DNA of 17,255 nt from Paracoccaceae bacterium (GCA_007129775.1 SKUV01000122.1:1-17255); one strand, 5' to 3'; numbered from the stretch's first letter, positions 1 through 7,012 are shown. Notes: generated by a model from the sequence alone, not told the origin. Made by a program: numbers and translations.

Positions 1-220
1 GAAGATCAAGGGTGTCGGCCCCAAGCTGGAGGAAAAGCTCAACAATATGGGCGTCTGGCATTTCGCGCAGATCGCGGCGTGGACACCCGCGGAAGTCGCC
101 TGGGTCGACGACACGCTGAACTTCCGGGGACGGATCGAACGTGACGACTGGATCGGCCAGGCAAAGATCCTGGCTGCCGGTGGAACCACCGAATTCTCCG
201 AACGCGCGAGCAAGGGGTAA
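1..220 (+). CDS. nuoE: NADH-quinone oxidoreductase subunit E, C-terminal fragment (partial at 5' end)
   Basis: An open frame enters from the left edge (first full codon at 2) and ends with TAA at 218-220, giving 72 visible residues. The visible part is not the thioredoxin-like 2Fe-2S domain of NuoE. It is a helix-hairpin-helix-type tail beginning KIKGVGPKLEEKL, followed by FAQIAAWTPAEVAWVD and FRGRIERDDWIGQAK. I know this tail as a C-terminal extension of NuoE in Rhodobacteraceae, and a very similar extension occurs on alphaproteobacterial ribosomal protein L21. The NuoE call rests on this tail plus its place just upstream of nuoF. NuoE holds cluster N1a and works with NuoF in NADH oxidation on the cytoplasmic side. 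The catalytic part is outside the window, so a separate small HhH protein cannot be excluded. Confidence 0.75.
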   Translation, partial: KIKGVGPKLEEKLNNMGVWHFAQIAAWTPAEVAWVDDTLNFRGRIERDDWIGQAKILAAGGTTEFSERASKG

Positions 221-233
221 GGGGCGCACAGCC

Positions 234-461
234 ATGCGGCGATCCGACAATGACGGCAAGGCGCTGGGCACGCAGGCCCGGCTGGCGGCATCCGTCATGG
301 CCGGCACGATGGTCCTGTGGCTCGGGGCGCAATGGCTGGGTGGCGCGCTCGGATGGGAGGCGCGGTTCGTCTTCCTGTTTGATTTCGCCGCCCTTGCCGC
401 TTTTTTCTGGGCGCTGGTGGTGACATGGCGCCTCTGGCGGCACCGCCGCGACAACGACTGA
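234..461 (+). CDS. DUF5337-like two-helix membrane peptide
   Basis: This 75-residue protein starts at ATG 234, 13 bases after the nuoE stop. An in-frame ATG at 141 would overlap nuoE by 80 bases and add a non-hydrophobic N-terminus, so I rejected it. Two hydrophobic segments are visible, at about residues 17-36 (LAASVMAGTMVLWLGAQWLG) and 44-65 (FVFLFDFAALAAFFWALVV). The C-terminus is strongly basic (RLWRHRRDND), which predicts a cytoplasmic end. Size, position between nuoE and nuoF and the LFDFAALAAFFWALVV stretch match my recollection of DUF5337 proteins of Rhodobacteraceae. Function is unknown; a membrane-anchored assembly factor or accessory subunit of complex I is inference from context only. 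Confidence 0.8.
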   Translation: MRRSDNDGKALGTQARLAASVMAGTMVLWLGAQWLGGALGWEARFVFLFDFAALAAFFWALVVTWRLWRHRRDND

Positions 462-475
462 TCAGACCGAACAGA

Positions 476-496
476 CCGGCGCGGCACAAGCGCCGG
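476..496 (+). other. stem-loop between the DUF5337-like gene and nuoF
   Basis: CCGGCGC at 476-482 is perfectly complementary to GCGCCGG at 490-496, leaving a 7-base loop. No T-run follows, so a simple intrinsic terminator is unlikely. It lies just before the AGGGGA ribosome-binding site of nuoF (502-507) and could stabilise or mark a processing point in the long operon mRNA. That role is inference, and GC-rich DNA gives such stems by chance. Confidence 0.35.
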
Positions 497-513
497 CAGC
501 CAGGGGAACCGGC

Positions 514-1809
514 ATGCTGAAAGACGAAGACCGCATCTTCACGAACCTTTACGGGATGCACGACCGCACCCTTGCCGGCGCGCGCGCCCGCGGCCATTGG
601 GACGGGACCGCAGGCATCATCGCCAAGGGCCGTGACTGGATCGTCAACGAGATGAAATCGAGCGGGCTGCGCGGGCGTGGCGGCGCGGGCTTTCCCACCG
701 GGCTGAAATGGTCGTTCATGCCCAAGGAAAGCGACGGCCGACCCTCCTATCTGGTGGTGAATGCCGACGAATCCGAGCCCGGCACCTGCAAGGACCGCGA
801 GATCATGCGCCACGATCCGCATACGCTGATCGAGGGCTGCCTGATTGCCAGTTTCGCCATGGGGGCGCATACCTGCTACATCTATCTGCGCGGCGAGTAT
901 ATCCGCGAGCGCGAAGCGCTGCAGGCGGCCATCGACGAATGCTATGACGCGGGCCTTCTGGGCCGCGATGCCGCGGGCTCGGGCTGGGATTTCGACCTGC
1001 AACTGGCGCACGGCGCCGGGGCCTATATCTGCGGCGAGGAGACGGCGCTTCTGGAAAGCCTCGAGGGCAAGAAGGGCATGCCGCGGATGAAGCCACCCTT
1101 CCCGGCGGGCGCGGGGCTTTACGGCTGCCCCACTACGGTGAACAACGTGGAATCCATTGCCGTGGTGCCCACGATCCTGCGGCGCGGTGCGCAGTGGTTC
1201 GCAGGTTTCGGCCGCCCGAACAACGCCGGCACCAAGATTTTCGCGATCTCGGGCCATGTGAACCACCCCTGCGTGGTGGAAGAGGCGATGTCGATCTCCT
1301 TCGAGGAACTGATCGAGCGCCATTGCGGCGGAATCCGGGGCGGTTGGGACAATCTCAAGGCCGTGATCCCCGGCGGTTCGTCGGTGCCCTGCCTGCCGGC
1401 GGCCACGATCCGCGACGGCATCATGGATTTCGACTGGCTGCGCGAACACCGCTCGGGCCTCGGCACGGCGGCGGTGATCGTGATGGATCAGTCCACCGAT
1501 GTGATCAAGGCGATCTGGCGGCTGGCCAAGTTCTACAAGCACGAAAGCTGCGGTCAGTGCACCCCCTGCCGCGAAGGCACCGGCTGGATGATGCGGGTGA
1601 TGGAGCGGCTGGTGACGGGAGAGGCGGAGATCGAGGAAATCGACATGCTGCTCGACGTGACCAAGCAGGTGGAGGGTCACACGATCTGCGCGCTGGGTGA
1701 TGCGGCGGCATGGCCGATCCAGGGCCTCATCCGACATTTCCGCGACGAGATCGAAGACCGGATCAGGCACAAGCGCACAGGCCGCGTCAGCGCGGTCGCG
1801 GCGGAATAG
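514..1809 (+). CDS. nuoF: NADH-quinone oxidoreductase subunit F (NADH/FMN-binding, cluster N3)
   Basis: This 431-residue protein is the usual length for NuoF (about 430-445). It is the NADH entry point of complex I: NADH reduces FMN, and electrons pass to cluster N3. The nucleotide/flavin-binding glycine-rich loop RGRGGAGFPTGLKW is at residues 53-66, and a second signature, GAGAYICGEETAL, is at 167-179. The 4Fe-4S N3 ligands are C346, C349 and C352 (ESCGQCTPC) plus C392 (ICALGDA). The start ATG 514 has AGGGGA at 502-507 as ribosome-binding site. It is a peripheral cytoplasmic subunit with no membrane segment. All expected key residues are present and the frame is intact. Confidence 0.98.
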   Translation: MLKDEDRIFTNLYGMHDRTLAGARARGHWDGTAGIIAKGRDWIVNEMKSSGLRGRGGAGFPTGLKWSFMPKESDGRPSYLVVNADESEPGTCKDREIMRHDPHTLIEGCLIASFAMGAHTCYIYLRGEYIREREALQAAIDECYDAGLLGRDAAGSGWDFDLQLAHGAGAYICGEETALLESLEGKKGMPRMKPPFPAGAGLYGCPTTVNNVESIAVVPTILRRGAQWFAGFGRPNNAGTKIFAISGHVNHPCVVEEAMSISFEELIERHCGGIRGGWDNLKAVIPGGSSVPCLPAATIRDGIMDFDWLREHRSGLGTAAVIVMDQSTDVIKAIWRLAKFYKHESCGQCTPCREGTGWMMRVMERLVTGEAEIEEIDMLLDVTKQVEGHTICALGDAAAWPIQGLIRHFRDEIEDRIRHKRTGRVSAVAAE

Positions 1810-1821
1810 GGCGGCGCTGCC

Positions 1822-2328
1822 ATGCATCTGGCCGAACTGAACATAGGCCGGCTTCTGGCCGATACCGATGATCCGCGTGTGGCCGATTTCATGGCTAATC
1901 TGGACCGGGTCAACAGGCTGGCCAAGCGGATGCCGGGCTTTGTGTGGATGATGGAAGGCTCGGGCGAGCCCGGGCGCGGCAACACCGATGTCAAGATCGG
2001 CGGCGATCCGCGTTTCGTGTCGAACCTGTCGGTCTGGGCCGATGCCGAAAGCCTCGGAACTTTCGTCTGGAAGACCCTGCACAAGCAATTCTTCGACCGC
2101 CGCGCGGAATGGTTCGAAGTGCTGGGCACGCAGCATTTCGTGATGTGGGGGGTGCCCGAGGGCCATCGCCCGACGCTGGCCGAGGCGCTGGACCGGCTGG
2201 AATACAACAAGGCCCACGGCGACAGCGATCATGCCTTTGGCTGGGGCTGGCTGAGGGCGGACAAGTCAGACAAAACGGACAAGTCGGTCGATGCGGGCAA
2301 GTCCCCGGCCGCCGCCGTGACGGAGTAG
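1822..2328 (+). CDS. DUF3291 domain protein with repeat-bearing tail
   Basis: This 168-residue soluble protein starts at ATG 1822, 12 bases after the nuoF stop, and ends 4 bases before nuoG. The N-terminus MHLAELNIGRLLADTDDP, then FMANLDRVNRLAKRMPGFVW (about residues 23-42) and LSVWADAESLGTFVWKTLHKQFF (69-91), fit my memory of DUF3291. That family is often compared with the dimeric alpha/beta-barrel fold of antibiotic-biosynthesis monooxygenases. No catalytic residue can be named with confidence. After about residue 145 the protein becomes a hydrophilic Lys/Asp/Ser tail made of three degenerate hexapeptides (DKSDKT, DKSVDA, GKSPAA). The gene lies between two NADH-module genes, suggesting a complex I-linked role, but nothing in the sequence proves one. 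Confidence 0.82.
   Translation: MHLAELNIGRLLADTDDPRVADFMANLDRVNRLAKRMPGFVWMMEGSGEPGRGNTDVKIGGDPRFVSNLSVWADAESLGTFVWKTLHKQFFDRRAEWFEVLGTQHFVMWGVPEGHRPTLAEALDRLEYNKAHGDSDHAFGWGWLRADKSDKTDKSVDAGKSPAAAVTE
2259..2312 (+). repeat. three degenerate 18-bp tandem units in the DUF3291 gene
   Basis: The core GGACAAGTC occurs at 2259-2267 and 2277-2285, and GGGCAAGTC (one mismatch) at 2295-2303, an exact 18-base period. The second half of each unit has diverged. The period keeps the reading frame and encodes six-residue units beginning D/G-K-S. It looks like a short in-frame expansion of a disordered C-terminal tail. Confidence 0.6.
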
Positions 2329-2332
2329 AGCA

Positions 2333-4354
2333 ATGAGCGACCTGCGCAAGATCATCATCGACGGCATCGAACTGGAGGTTCCGCCAGCGATGACGCTGAT
2401 ACAGGCGGCCGAAATGGCGGGGATCGAGATACCGCGCTTTTGCTACCACGAACGGCTGTCCATCGCCGGCAATTGCCGGATGTGTCTTGTCGAGGTCGTG
2501 GGCGGCCCGCCGAAGCCGGCGGCAAGCTGCGCCATGCAGGTGCGCGACCTGCGTCCGGGCCCTGAAGGCCAGCCGCCGGTGATCAAGACCAACTCGCCCA
2601 TGGTGAAAAAGGCGCGCGAGGGGGTGATGGAGTTTCTGCTCATCAACCACCCGCTCGATTGCCCGATCTGCGATCAGGGCGGCGAATGCGACCTGCAAGA
2701 TCAGGCCATGGCCTACGGCGTGGATTTCAGCCGCTTCCGCGAACCCAAGCGCGCGGTGGAGGATCTCGATCTCGGGCCGCTCGTGGAAACCCACATGACG
2801 CGCTGCATCTCCTGCACCCGCTGCGTGCGCTTCACGACCGAGGTCGCGGGCGTCACCGTCATGGGCCAGACCGGGCGCGGCGAGGATGCCGAGATCACCA
2901 CCTATCTGGGCAGCCTGATCGACAGCGAATTGCAGGGCAATATCATCGATCTGTGCCCCGTGGGCGCGCTGGTCTCCAAGCCCTATGCCTTTACCGCCCG
3001 GCCGTGGGAATTGAAGAAGACCGAGACCGTGGACGTGATGGACGCGCTCGGCTCCTCGATCCGGGTCGATACCAAGGGCCGCGAGGTCATGCGCATCCTG
3101 CCGCGCAACCATGACGGCACGAATGAGGAATGGATTTCGGACAAGACGCGCTTTGTCTGGGACGGTCTGCGCCGCCAGCGGCTGGACCGCCCCTACATCC
3201 GCAAGAATGGCAAGCTGCAGCCCGCTACATGGCCCGAGGCGCTGGCCGCGGCGGCGACCGCGATCAAGGGCGCCAGGAATCTCTCCGGGCTGGTGGGTGA
3301 TCTGGCTCCGGTGGAAGCCGCCTTCGCGCTCAAGCTGCTGGTCGAGGGACAGGGCGGCATCGTCGAATGCCGCACCGACGGTGCGAAACTGCCGGCGGGG
3401 AACCGCAGCGGCTATGTGGGCACGGCCGCGATCGAGGATATCGACCAAGCCGACCAGATCCTTCTGATCGGCACCAACCCGCGCGTCGAGGCGCCGGTGC
3501 TGAACGCGCGTATCCGCAAGGCATGGCTGCGCGGCGCCGATGTGACGCTGGTGGGGCACCCCGTCGATCTGACCTACGAGCACACACATCTGGGCACCGA
3601 CCGCGCCGCGCTGGAAACGCTGGCCGGCGGCGGCTTCGACAAGGCCAGGGACGTGCCCTCGGTCGTGATCGTCGGACAGGCCGCGTTGCGGGGCGAGGAT
3701 GGCGCGGCCGTGCTGGCGGCGGCCATGAAACTGGCCGAGGCAAGCGACTCGGGCCTTATGATCCTGCACACAGCAGCGGGCCGCGTCGGCGCGATGGATG
3801 TGGGCGCGGTGGCCGAAGGCGGCATCGCTGCCGCGCTCGGGGCCGATGTGATCCTGAACCTCGGCGCCGACGAGATCGACATCCCGGCCGGCCCCACGGT
3901 GATCTATCAGGGCAGCCATGGCGACCGGGGCGCGCACCGGGCCGACATCATCCTGCCGGCCGCCGCATGGACCGAGGAATCGGGGATGTTCGTCAATACC
4001 GAGGGCCGGCCGCAACTGGCCCTGCGCGCGGGTTTCCCGCCCGGTGACGCCAAGGAAAACTGGGCCATCCTGCGCGCGCTCTCGGGCGAATTGGGCGCGG
4101 CGCTGCCCTTCGACGCGCAAAGCGCGTTGCGCGCGGCGATCCACGACGCCGTGCCGCATCTGGCCGCGACCGACGAGGTTATGGAGAACGACTGGCAGCC
4201 GCTGCCCGAGGGCAGCCTCGGGCAGGGGGATTTCGGCGCCGCCTTCGACGATTTCTATCTGACCAACCCGGTTGCCCGTGCCTCGGCCCTGATGGCCGAA
4301 CTCAGCGCCGGGGCAAAGGCCCGGCGGGCCTCCGCACCGCTTGCGGCGGAATAG
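2333..4354 (+). CDS. nuoG: NADH-quinone oxidoreductase subunit G (Fe-S relay subunit)
   Basis: This 673-residue subunit carries electrons from NuoF/E toward the connecting arm through three Fe-S clusters. The 2Fe-2S N1b ligands are C37, C48, C51 and C66 (FCYHERLS, NCRMC). The N5 4Fe-4S set has the unusual His ligand: H106, C110, C113 and C119 (HPLDCPICDQGGEC). The N4 set is C158, C161, C164 and C208 (CISCTRC, DLCPVGAL). No further CxxCxxxC site for the extra cluster N7 is visible after residue 208, as I expect for the Paracoccus/mitochondrial type of about this length. The C-terminal half is the molybdopterin-oxidoreductase-like domain, inactive in complex I. ATG 2333 has GGAG at 2322-2325, inside the end of the upstream gene, so translation is probably coupled. 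Confidence 0.98.
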   Translation: MSDLRKIIIDGIELEVPPAMTLIQAAEMAGIEIPRFCYHERLSIAGNCRMCLVEVVGGPPKPAASCAMQVRDLRPGPEGQPPVIKTNSPMVKKAREGVMEFLLINHPLDCPICDQGGECDLQDQAMAYGVDFSRFREPKRAVEDLDLGPLVETHMTRCISCTRCVRFTTEVAGVTVMGQTGRGEDAEITTYLGSLIDSELQGNIIDLCPVGALVSKPYAFTARPWELKKTETVDVMDALGSSIRVDTKGREVMRILPRNHDGTNEEWISDKTRFVWDGLRRQRLDRPYIRKNGKLQPATWPEALAAAATAIKGARNLSGLVGDLAPVEAAFALKLLVEGQGGIVECRTDGAKLPAGNRSGYVGTAAIEDIDQADQILLIGTNPRVEAPVLNARIRKAWLRGADVTLVGHPVDLTYEHTHLGTDRAALETLAGGGFDKARDVPSVVIVGQAALRGEDGAAVLAAAMKLAEASDSGLMILHTAAGRVGAMDVGAVAEGGIAAALGADVILNLGADEIDIPAGPTVIYQGSHGDRGAHRADIILPAAAWTEESGMFVNTEGRPQLALRAGFPPGDAKENWAILRALSGELGAALPFDAQSALRAAIHDAVPHLAATDEVMENDWQPLPEGSLGQGDFGAAFDDFYLTNPVARASALMAELSAGAKARRASAPLAAE

Positions 4355-4780
4355 GTGGGCCGGGGCCGCGCATATCTGCGGGCGGTGCTGTCGGTCTGCC
4401 TCGCCAGCGGGCTGACGGCTTGCGCGAACGCTGTCAGTCAGGCCGATATCGCTGCGGCGCAGCAGCCCTTTTCGCCGGAATATCTGGGAATCGAGACGCG
4501 CAAGATGGATGGCGAACTGGTCAATTTTCGTGTGGCGATGCGTGGCGCGCGCCTGAACGAGGACGTGGCCGCCTATGCCCGATGCGCCGCAGCGCAGTAT
4601 TCGCTGATCCGGGGGTATGGATTTGCGCGCCATTTGCGTACGAATGTGCACCGCGAGGGTGGAATCTGGCGCGGAGATGCTGTTTACACCATCTCGCCCG
4701 CCCTGCCGCGCGGGCTGCGCACCATCGACGCGGAAGTGACGGTGGCGGATTGTCAGGAACAGGGCATACCGACGGTATGA
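4355..4780 (+). CDS. small predicted lipoprotein between nuoG and nuoH
   Basis: This 141-residue frame opens with GTG at 4355, the base directly after the nuoG TAG, so translation may depend on ribosomes finishing nuoG. The N-terminus has basic residues (GRGRAYLR), a hydrophobic stretch (AVLSVCLASG) and a lipobox LTAC at residues 20-23, predicting lipid attachment at C23 and export across the inner membrane. The mature part is about 119 residues, has two cysteines (C77, C133) that could form a disulfide, and ends VTVADCQEQGIPTV. I recall similar unnamed proteins at this place in other Rhodobacteraceae but no characterised function. An exported lipoprotein is odd among genes for a complex whose NADH module is cytoplasmic. 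The GTG start is supported mainly by the complete signal peptide it produces. Confidence 0.75.
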   Translation: MGRGRAYLRAVLSVCLASGLTACANAVSQADIAAAQQPFSPEYLGIETRKMDGELVNFRVAMRGARLNEDVAAYARCAAAQYSLIRGYGFARHLRTNVHREGGIWRGDAVYTISPALPRGLRTIDAEVTVADCQEQGIPTV

Positions 4781-4804
4781 CGGTGGTTGAGGGCGTGACG
4801 CGGG

Positions 4805-5842
4805 ATGGCTGAGTTTCTCGGAACGGGCGCGGGCATGGCGCTGATCATGGCGGTTCAGGGCCTGATGGTCATCGCCTTCGTCATGATTTCGCTGTTGTTT
4901 CTCGTCTATGCCGACCGCAAGGTCTGGGCGGCGGTGCAGATGCGGCGCGGGCCGAATGTGGTCGGGCCCTTTGGCCTGCTGCAGACGGTGGCCGATGCGC
5001 TGAAATTCGTCGTCAAGGAGGTGGTGATTCCCGCCGGGGTGGACCGGCCGGTGTTCTTTCTCGCGCCGCTTCTGTCCTTCGTTCTGGCGGTGCTGGCATG
5101 GGCGGTGATTCCGTTCAACGAACGCTGGGTTCTCTCGGACCTCAATGTGGCGATCCTGTTCGTCTTCGCCGTGGCATCGCTGGAGGTTTACGGTGTGATC
5201 ATGGGCGGATGGGCGTCCAACTCCAAATACGCCTTCCTCGGCAGCCTGCGTTCGGCGGCGCAGATGATCTCTTACGAAGTGTCGCTGGGCCTGATCATCA
5301 TCGGGGTGATCATCACCACCGGCAGCATGAATTTCGGCGCCATCGTCGCCGCGCAGGATACGGCCTACGGGCTGTTCGGCTGGTATTGGCTGCCGCATCT
5401 GCCGATGGTGGTGCTGTTCTTCATCTCGGCGCTTGCCGAAACGAACCGCCCGCCGTTTGATCTGCCCGAGGCGGAATCCGAACTCGTAGCAGGGTTCATG
5501 GTGGAATATTCCTCCACCCCGTACCTGCTGTTCATGGCCGGGGAATATATCGCCATCTTCCTGATGTGCGCGCTGATGACGCTGATCTTTTTCGGCGGAT
5601 GGCTGTCGCCCATTCCGGGGCTGCCCGACGGCGCCTTCTGGATGGTGGCCAAGATGGCGGTGATGTTCTTCATGTTCGCCATGGTCAAGGCCATCGTGCC
5701 CCGCTACCGCTATGACCAGTTGATGCGCATCGGCTGGAAGGTCTTTCTGCCGCTGTCGCTGGCATGGGTGGTGATCGTGGCGTTTCTGGCCAAGTTCGAA
5801 GTTCTGGGCGGCTTCTGGGCCCGCTTCGCCGTCGGGGCCTGA
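4805..5842 (+). CDS. nuoH: NADH-quinone oxidoreductase subunit H (quinone-site membrane subunit)
   Basis: This 345-residue multi-spanning protein is the ND1 homologue that joins the membrane arm to the peripheral arm and forms much of the quinone cavity. Family signatures are ADRKVWAAVQMRRGPNVVGP (residues 36-55), a conserved acidic residue in the YEVSLGL segment (E158), and the acidic quinone-site loop ETNRPPFDLPEAESELV (212-228) followed by GFMVEYS (230-236). Length and hydrophobic pattern are normal for the family. ATG 4805 has GAGGG at 4789-4793, a rather long 11-base spacing. Its TGA (5840-5842) shares a base with the ATG of the next gene, suggesting coupled translation with the methyltransferase. 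Confidence 0.97.
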   Translation: MAEFLGTGAGMALIMAVQGLMVIAFVMISLLFLVYADRKVWAAVQMRRGPNVVGPFGLLQTVADALKFVVKEVVIPAGVDRPVFFLAPLLSFVLAVLAWAVIPFNERWVLSDLNVAILFVFAVASLEVYGVIMGGWASNSKYAFLGSLRSAAQMISYEVSLGLIIIGVIITTGSMNFGAIVAAQDTAYGLFGWYWLPHLPMVVLFFISALAETNRPPFDLPEAESELVAGFMVEYSSTPYLLFMAGEYIAIFLMCALMTLIFFGGWLSPIPGLPDGAFWMVAKMAVMFFMFAMVKAIVPRYRYDQLMRIGWKVFLPLSLAWVVIVAFLAKFEVLGGFWARFAVGA

Positions 5843-6513
5843 TGCGGATGGACACGGTCAACAGATATCGTCAGCGCCGCGGCCGGGTGATCGCCCGGCT
5901 GATCGCGGCGGTGTCGGCGCAACTGGGCCGTGCCATCGACATCCTGGATGTGGGCGGGCGCGAGGATTACTGGCGCAACGTCGATTGCACGGGTGTGCGC
6001 AGGATCACGCTGCTCAACCTGTCGGAAACGGAGCTTCGGCGCGAGCAGGGGCCCGAGGGGGGGCCGGAATTCGCCAGCATGATCGGCGATGCGCGCGACC
6101 TGTCACGCGATTTCGCCGATGGCGCGGTGGATTTCGTCCATGCCAATTCGGTGATCGAGCATGTGGGCGCGTGGGACGACATGTCCGCCATGGCGCGCGA
6201 GCTTGCACGCGTCGGACGCAGCGGCTGGTGCCAGACGCCCGCATGGGCCTTTCCGATAGAGCCGCATTTCCGCGCGCCGTTCCTGCACTGGTTCGGCCAG
6301 CCCCTGCGCGCGCGGATGATGGGCCTGTCGCGCGGCTATCGCGGTCTCGACCTGTCGCAGCGGCGCCATCACATCGACCGGATCAACCTGCTGTCGGGGG
6401 CCGAGATGCGGGTACTGTTCCCGGGCAAATCCATCCATACCGAGCGGGTCTTCGGCTGGCCGAAAAGCTATTCGGCCTTCTGGGGGCCTGCCGATACGGC
6501 AGCAACGGGGTGA
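5842..6513 (+). CDS. class I SAM-dependent methyltransferase (type 11-like) inside the nuo operon
   Basis: The protein has 223 residues from ATG 5842, which overlaps the nuoH stop (TGATG). An in-frame ATG at 5764 lies deep in nuoH and was rejected. Rossmann-type features are motif I IDILDVGGREDYW (residues 32-44), the following strand RITLLNLSE (54-62), motif II GDARDLS (82-88) and DFVHANSVIEHVGAWDDM (97-114), typical of Methyltransf_11 proteins. Motif I has GGRED instead of the common GxGxG; the glycan-cluster relatives I recall also carry a GG variant with an ITLLNL strand. The segment QTPAWAFPIEPHFRAPFLHW (131-150) resembles those proteins as well. The substrate is unknown. Its place between nuoH and nuoI suggests, but does not show, modification of complex I, its quinone or a lipid. 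Confidence 0.85.
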   Translation: MRMDTVNRYRQRRGRVIARLIAAVSAQLGRAIDILDVGGREDYWRNVDCTGVRRITLLNLSETELRREQGPEGGPEFASMIGDARDLSRDFADGAVDFVHANSVIEHVGAWDDMSAMARELARVGRSGWCQTPAWAFPIEPHFRAPFLHWFGQPLRARMMGLSRGYRGLDLSQRRHHIDRINLLSGAEMRVLFPGKSIHTERVFGWPKSYSAFWGPADTAATG

Positions 6514-6517
6514 TGTC

Positions 6518-7012
6518 ATGACGAATATCGACCTGTCCCGCGCGTGGCGTTACGCGCTGATGCTTGATTTCATCAAGGGCTTCGGGCTGGGGATGAAATA
6601 CTTCCTCGCACCCAAGGCGACGGTGAACTACCCGCATGAAAAAGGCCCGCTGTCGCCCCGGTTCCGGGGCGAGCATGCCCTGCGCCGCTATCCCAACGGC
6701 GAGGAACGCTGCATCGCCTGCAAGCTGTGCGAGGCGATCTGCCCCGCGCAGGCGATCACCATCGATGCCGAGCCGCGCGAGGACGGCAGCCGCCGCACCA
6801 CGCGCTATGACATCGACATGACCAAATGCATCTACTGCGGCTTCTGCGAGGAGGCCTGCCCGGTGGATGCCATCGTGGAGGGGCCGAATTTCGAGTTCGC
6901 CACCGAAACGCGCGAAGAGCTTTTCTACACCAAGGAAAAGCTGCTGGAGAACGGCGAGCGCTGGGAAGCCGAGATCGCCCGCAACCTCGAGATCGACGCC
7001 CCCTACCGCTGA
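6518..7012 (+). CDS. nuoI: NADH-quinone oxidoreductase subunit I (two 4Fe-4S clusters)
   Basis: This 164-residue ferredoxin-like subunit passes electrons through clusters N6a and N6b from NuoG toward NuoB/N2. Both canonical motifs are intact: C65, C68, C71, C75 (CIACKLCEAICP) and C104, C107, C110, C114 (CIYCGFCEEACP). In 8Fe ferredoxin folds the fourth Cys of each motif serves the other cluster. The N-terminal amphipathic/hydrophobic stretch (YALMLDFIKGFGLGMKYFLAP, about 12-32) is the family's membrane-surface anchor, and YPHEKGPLSPRFRGEHALRRYP (38-59) is highly conserved in alphaproteobacteria and mitochondria (NDUFS8). It starts 4 bases after the methyltransferase stop, with no strong ribosome-binding site, so coupling is likely. 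Confidence 0.98.
   Translation: MTNIDLSRAWRYALMLDFIKGFGLGMKYFLAPKATVNYPHEKGPLSPRFRGEHALRRYPNGEERCIACKLCEAICPAQAITIDAEPREDGSRRTTRYDIDMTKCIYCGFCEEACPVDAIVEGPNFEFATETREELFYTKEKLLENGERWEAEIARNLEIDAPYR

Noticed and set aside
1798..4355. Identical 13-base sequence GCGGCGGAATAGG at the ends of nuoF (1798-1810) and nuoG (4343-4355)
   Set aside because: Both proteins simply end Ala-Ala-Glu with the same codons and stop; in this GC-rich codon usage that is easily coincidence.
4420..4812. Alternative plus-strand frame overlapping the lipoprotein gene
   Set aside because: It lacks family features and would overlap nuoH; the GTG-started frame gives a complete lipoprotein signal peptide and fits exactly between neighbours.
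1991..5398. Very long minus-strand open frame (over 1,100 codons) opposite nuoG and nuoH
   Set aside because: It is antisense to genes with intact motifs, its product is rich in His/Arg/Gln/Asp without recognisable domains, and GC-rich codon bias commonly leaves antisense frames open.
5764..5841. Longer methyltransferase start at an ATG within nuoH
   Set aside because: It would add 26 residues read from the nuoH coding frame; the ATG overlapping the nuoH stop is the usual coupled arrangement.
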